Part shown: positions 63,591-64,000 of the stretch, piece after piece
How the letters are laid out: each line of letters opens with the position of its first letter
Position numbering within the stretch: the stretch's first letter is position 1
Assembly (NCBI GenBank): GCA_016235595.1
Contig: JACRJX010000015.1
Location: 310,001 to 374,000, forward strand
Direction: 5' to 3'
DNA from: Verrucomicrobiota bacterium
GTDB lineage: Bacteria; Verrucomicrobiota; Verrucomicrobiia; CAIQCK01
Length of the DNA stretch: 64,000 nucleotides
The notes under the pieces: generated by a model
The model's input: only the letters and a program-made list of their open reading frames with translations
The model's database searches: none
What the model was told of the DNA's origin: nothing
Position numbers and translations under genes: made by a program

Positions 63591-64000
63591 ATGAACCAGA
63601 ATGCCGATAGCCAGACTTCACGCCGGGCCTTCTTGAAACACTCTTCCACTGCCGCCATCGCCTGCGGACTCGCGTCACCGTTTGGACTGCCGTCCATTCT
63701 GGGCGCCGCCGAAGCTCCAAAGCTCAGGCTCGGCCTCATCTCGGCGGCAACCTACGGCTACATGGGCGCGGAGCGTGTGCAAGGATCGAATCACGGCACG
63801 GCGTTTTCCACGTGCTGCAATGGCTTCGACGAGGCCAAACGCAAACAGTTCGTGGGAACTTTCGTTGCATCGAAGAAACGCATCGAGGGAGTGCAAGTGG
63901 TGAAGATTTGGGACCCGGTGAAATCCGCGGCGGAGAAACTCGCGGACGTGTGCGGCATCCCGAAAGTCTGCGACAGCGCCGACGAGTGTTGCGAGGGCGT
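63591..64000 (+). CDS. Tat-exported Gfo/Idh/MocA-like oxidoreductase, 3' end outside the window
   Basis: This ORF is absent from the track because it has no stop in the window; I read 136 codons from ATG 63591. The N-terminus SRRAFLKHSSTAAIACGLA is a twin-arginine signal. The mature part begins LRLGLISAATYGYMGAERV, which stands where the Rossmann GxGxxG would be but lacks that pattern. It goes on with VVKIWDPVKSAAEKLADVCGIPKVCDSADE, the typical Gfo/Idh second-strand region. The atypical nucleotide-binding loop raises doubt about NAD(P) use. Confidence 0.7.
   Translation, partial: MNQNADSQTSRRAFLKHSSTAAIACGLASPFGLPSILGAAEAPKLRLGLISAATYGYMGAERVQGSNHGTAFSTCCNGFDEAKRKQFVGTFVASKKRIEGVQVVKIWDPVKSAAEKLADVCGIPKVCDSADECCEG

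Noticed and set aside
1-64000. Mobile element, phage, CRISPR array or tRNA gene
   Set aside because: No transposase, integrase, phage structural gene, regular repeat array or cloverleaf-like sequence was recognised by reading.

Overview
The window is about 64 kb of GC-rich DNA (roughly 60-63% G+C by eye). It has no rRNA, tRNA, CRISPR array, phage genes or insertion sequence that I can see. The gene content suggests a heterotrophic member of the PVC superphylum, most likely Verrucomicrobiota or a close relative: many Sec- and Tat-exported carbohydrate enzymes, HzsA-like secreted multiheme proteins, a lone pseudopilin with a DUF1559-like C-terminal motif, a MoxR/DUF58/VWA operon joined to an ABC exporter, PQQ and YVTN propellers, and a bacterial serpin. 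This placement is inference from gene families; no phylogenetic marker gene is present. Coding density is high and no gene-free stretch exceeds 300 bases.

Layout. 1-1416 is the 3' part of a secreted parallel beta-helix protein. 1550-13431 is an eight-gene operon: coiled-coil membrane protein, MoxR ATPase, membrane-anchored protein, ABC ATPase, ABC permease, DUF58 protein, BatA/VWA protein and double-VWA protein. All seven of its junctions overlap by exactly 4 nt. 13441-22318 holds an IclR-effector/AraC-HTH hybrid regulator divergent from three secreted c-type cytochrome-like proteins (HzsA-like, YVTN propeller, HzsA-like). 22589-25882 is an OmpR-type response regulator and histidine kinase followed by a pseudopilin gene. 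Matching 11-bp-spaced repeats lie upstream of both the regulator gene and the pseudopilin gene.

25994-38723 begins with an AraC regulator divergent from a PF07090-type glutamine-amidotransferase-like gene. Then come a GH89 alpha-N-acetylglucosaminidase, a GH20 hexosaminidase-like protein with a large extra domain, a Tat-exported TIM-barrel epimerase, a secreted metallophosphoesterase on the minus strand, a secreted TIM-barrel protein and an exported class I amidotransferase-like protein. 38784-48756 is a minus-strand cluster: tandem alpha/beta-hydrolase, ceramidase-like protein, esterase, amidohydrolase, SGNH hydrolase and FAD-dependent oxidoreductase. 48935-64000 returns to the plus strand: PQQ propeller, an unfamiliar lower-GC gene, a nitrilase-family amidase, a clan GH-A glycosidase, three Tat-exported TIM-barrel proteins, a serpin, a very large RIFT-barrel/alpha-toroid polysaccharide lyase-like protein and the start of a Gfo/Idh/MocA-like gene.

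How the parts work together. Most of the right two thirds looks like an exported toolkit for breaking down complex N-acetylated and acylated polysaccharides or glycolipids: deacylation by SGNH, AXE-like and ceramidase-like enzymes; chain cleavage by GH89, GH20, GH-A and the lyase-like protein; then isomerisation and oxidation of released sugars by Tat-exported TIM-barrel and FAD or Gfo/Idh enzymes. Local AraC-type regulators probably control parts of it. The MoxR/ABC operon and the two-component/pseudopilin unit look like envelope functions. I do not claim a proven new system. The best candidates for something undescribed are the HzsA-like/propeller-cytochrome unit under a hybrid regulator, the 4-nt-coupled MoxR/ABC operon, and the repeat-linked two-component/pseudopilin unit.
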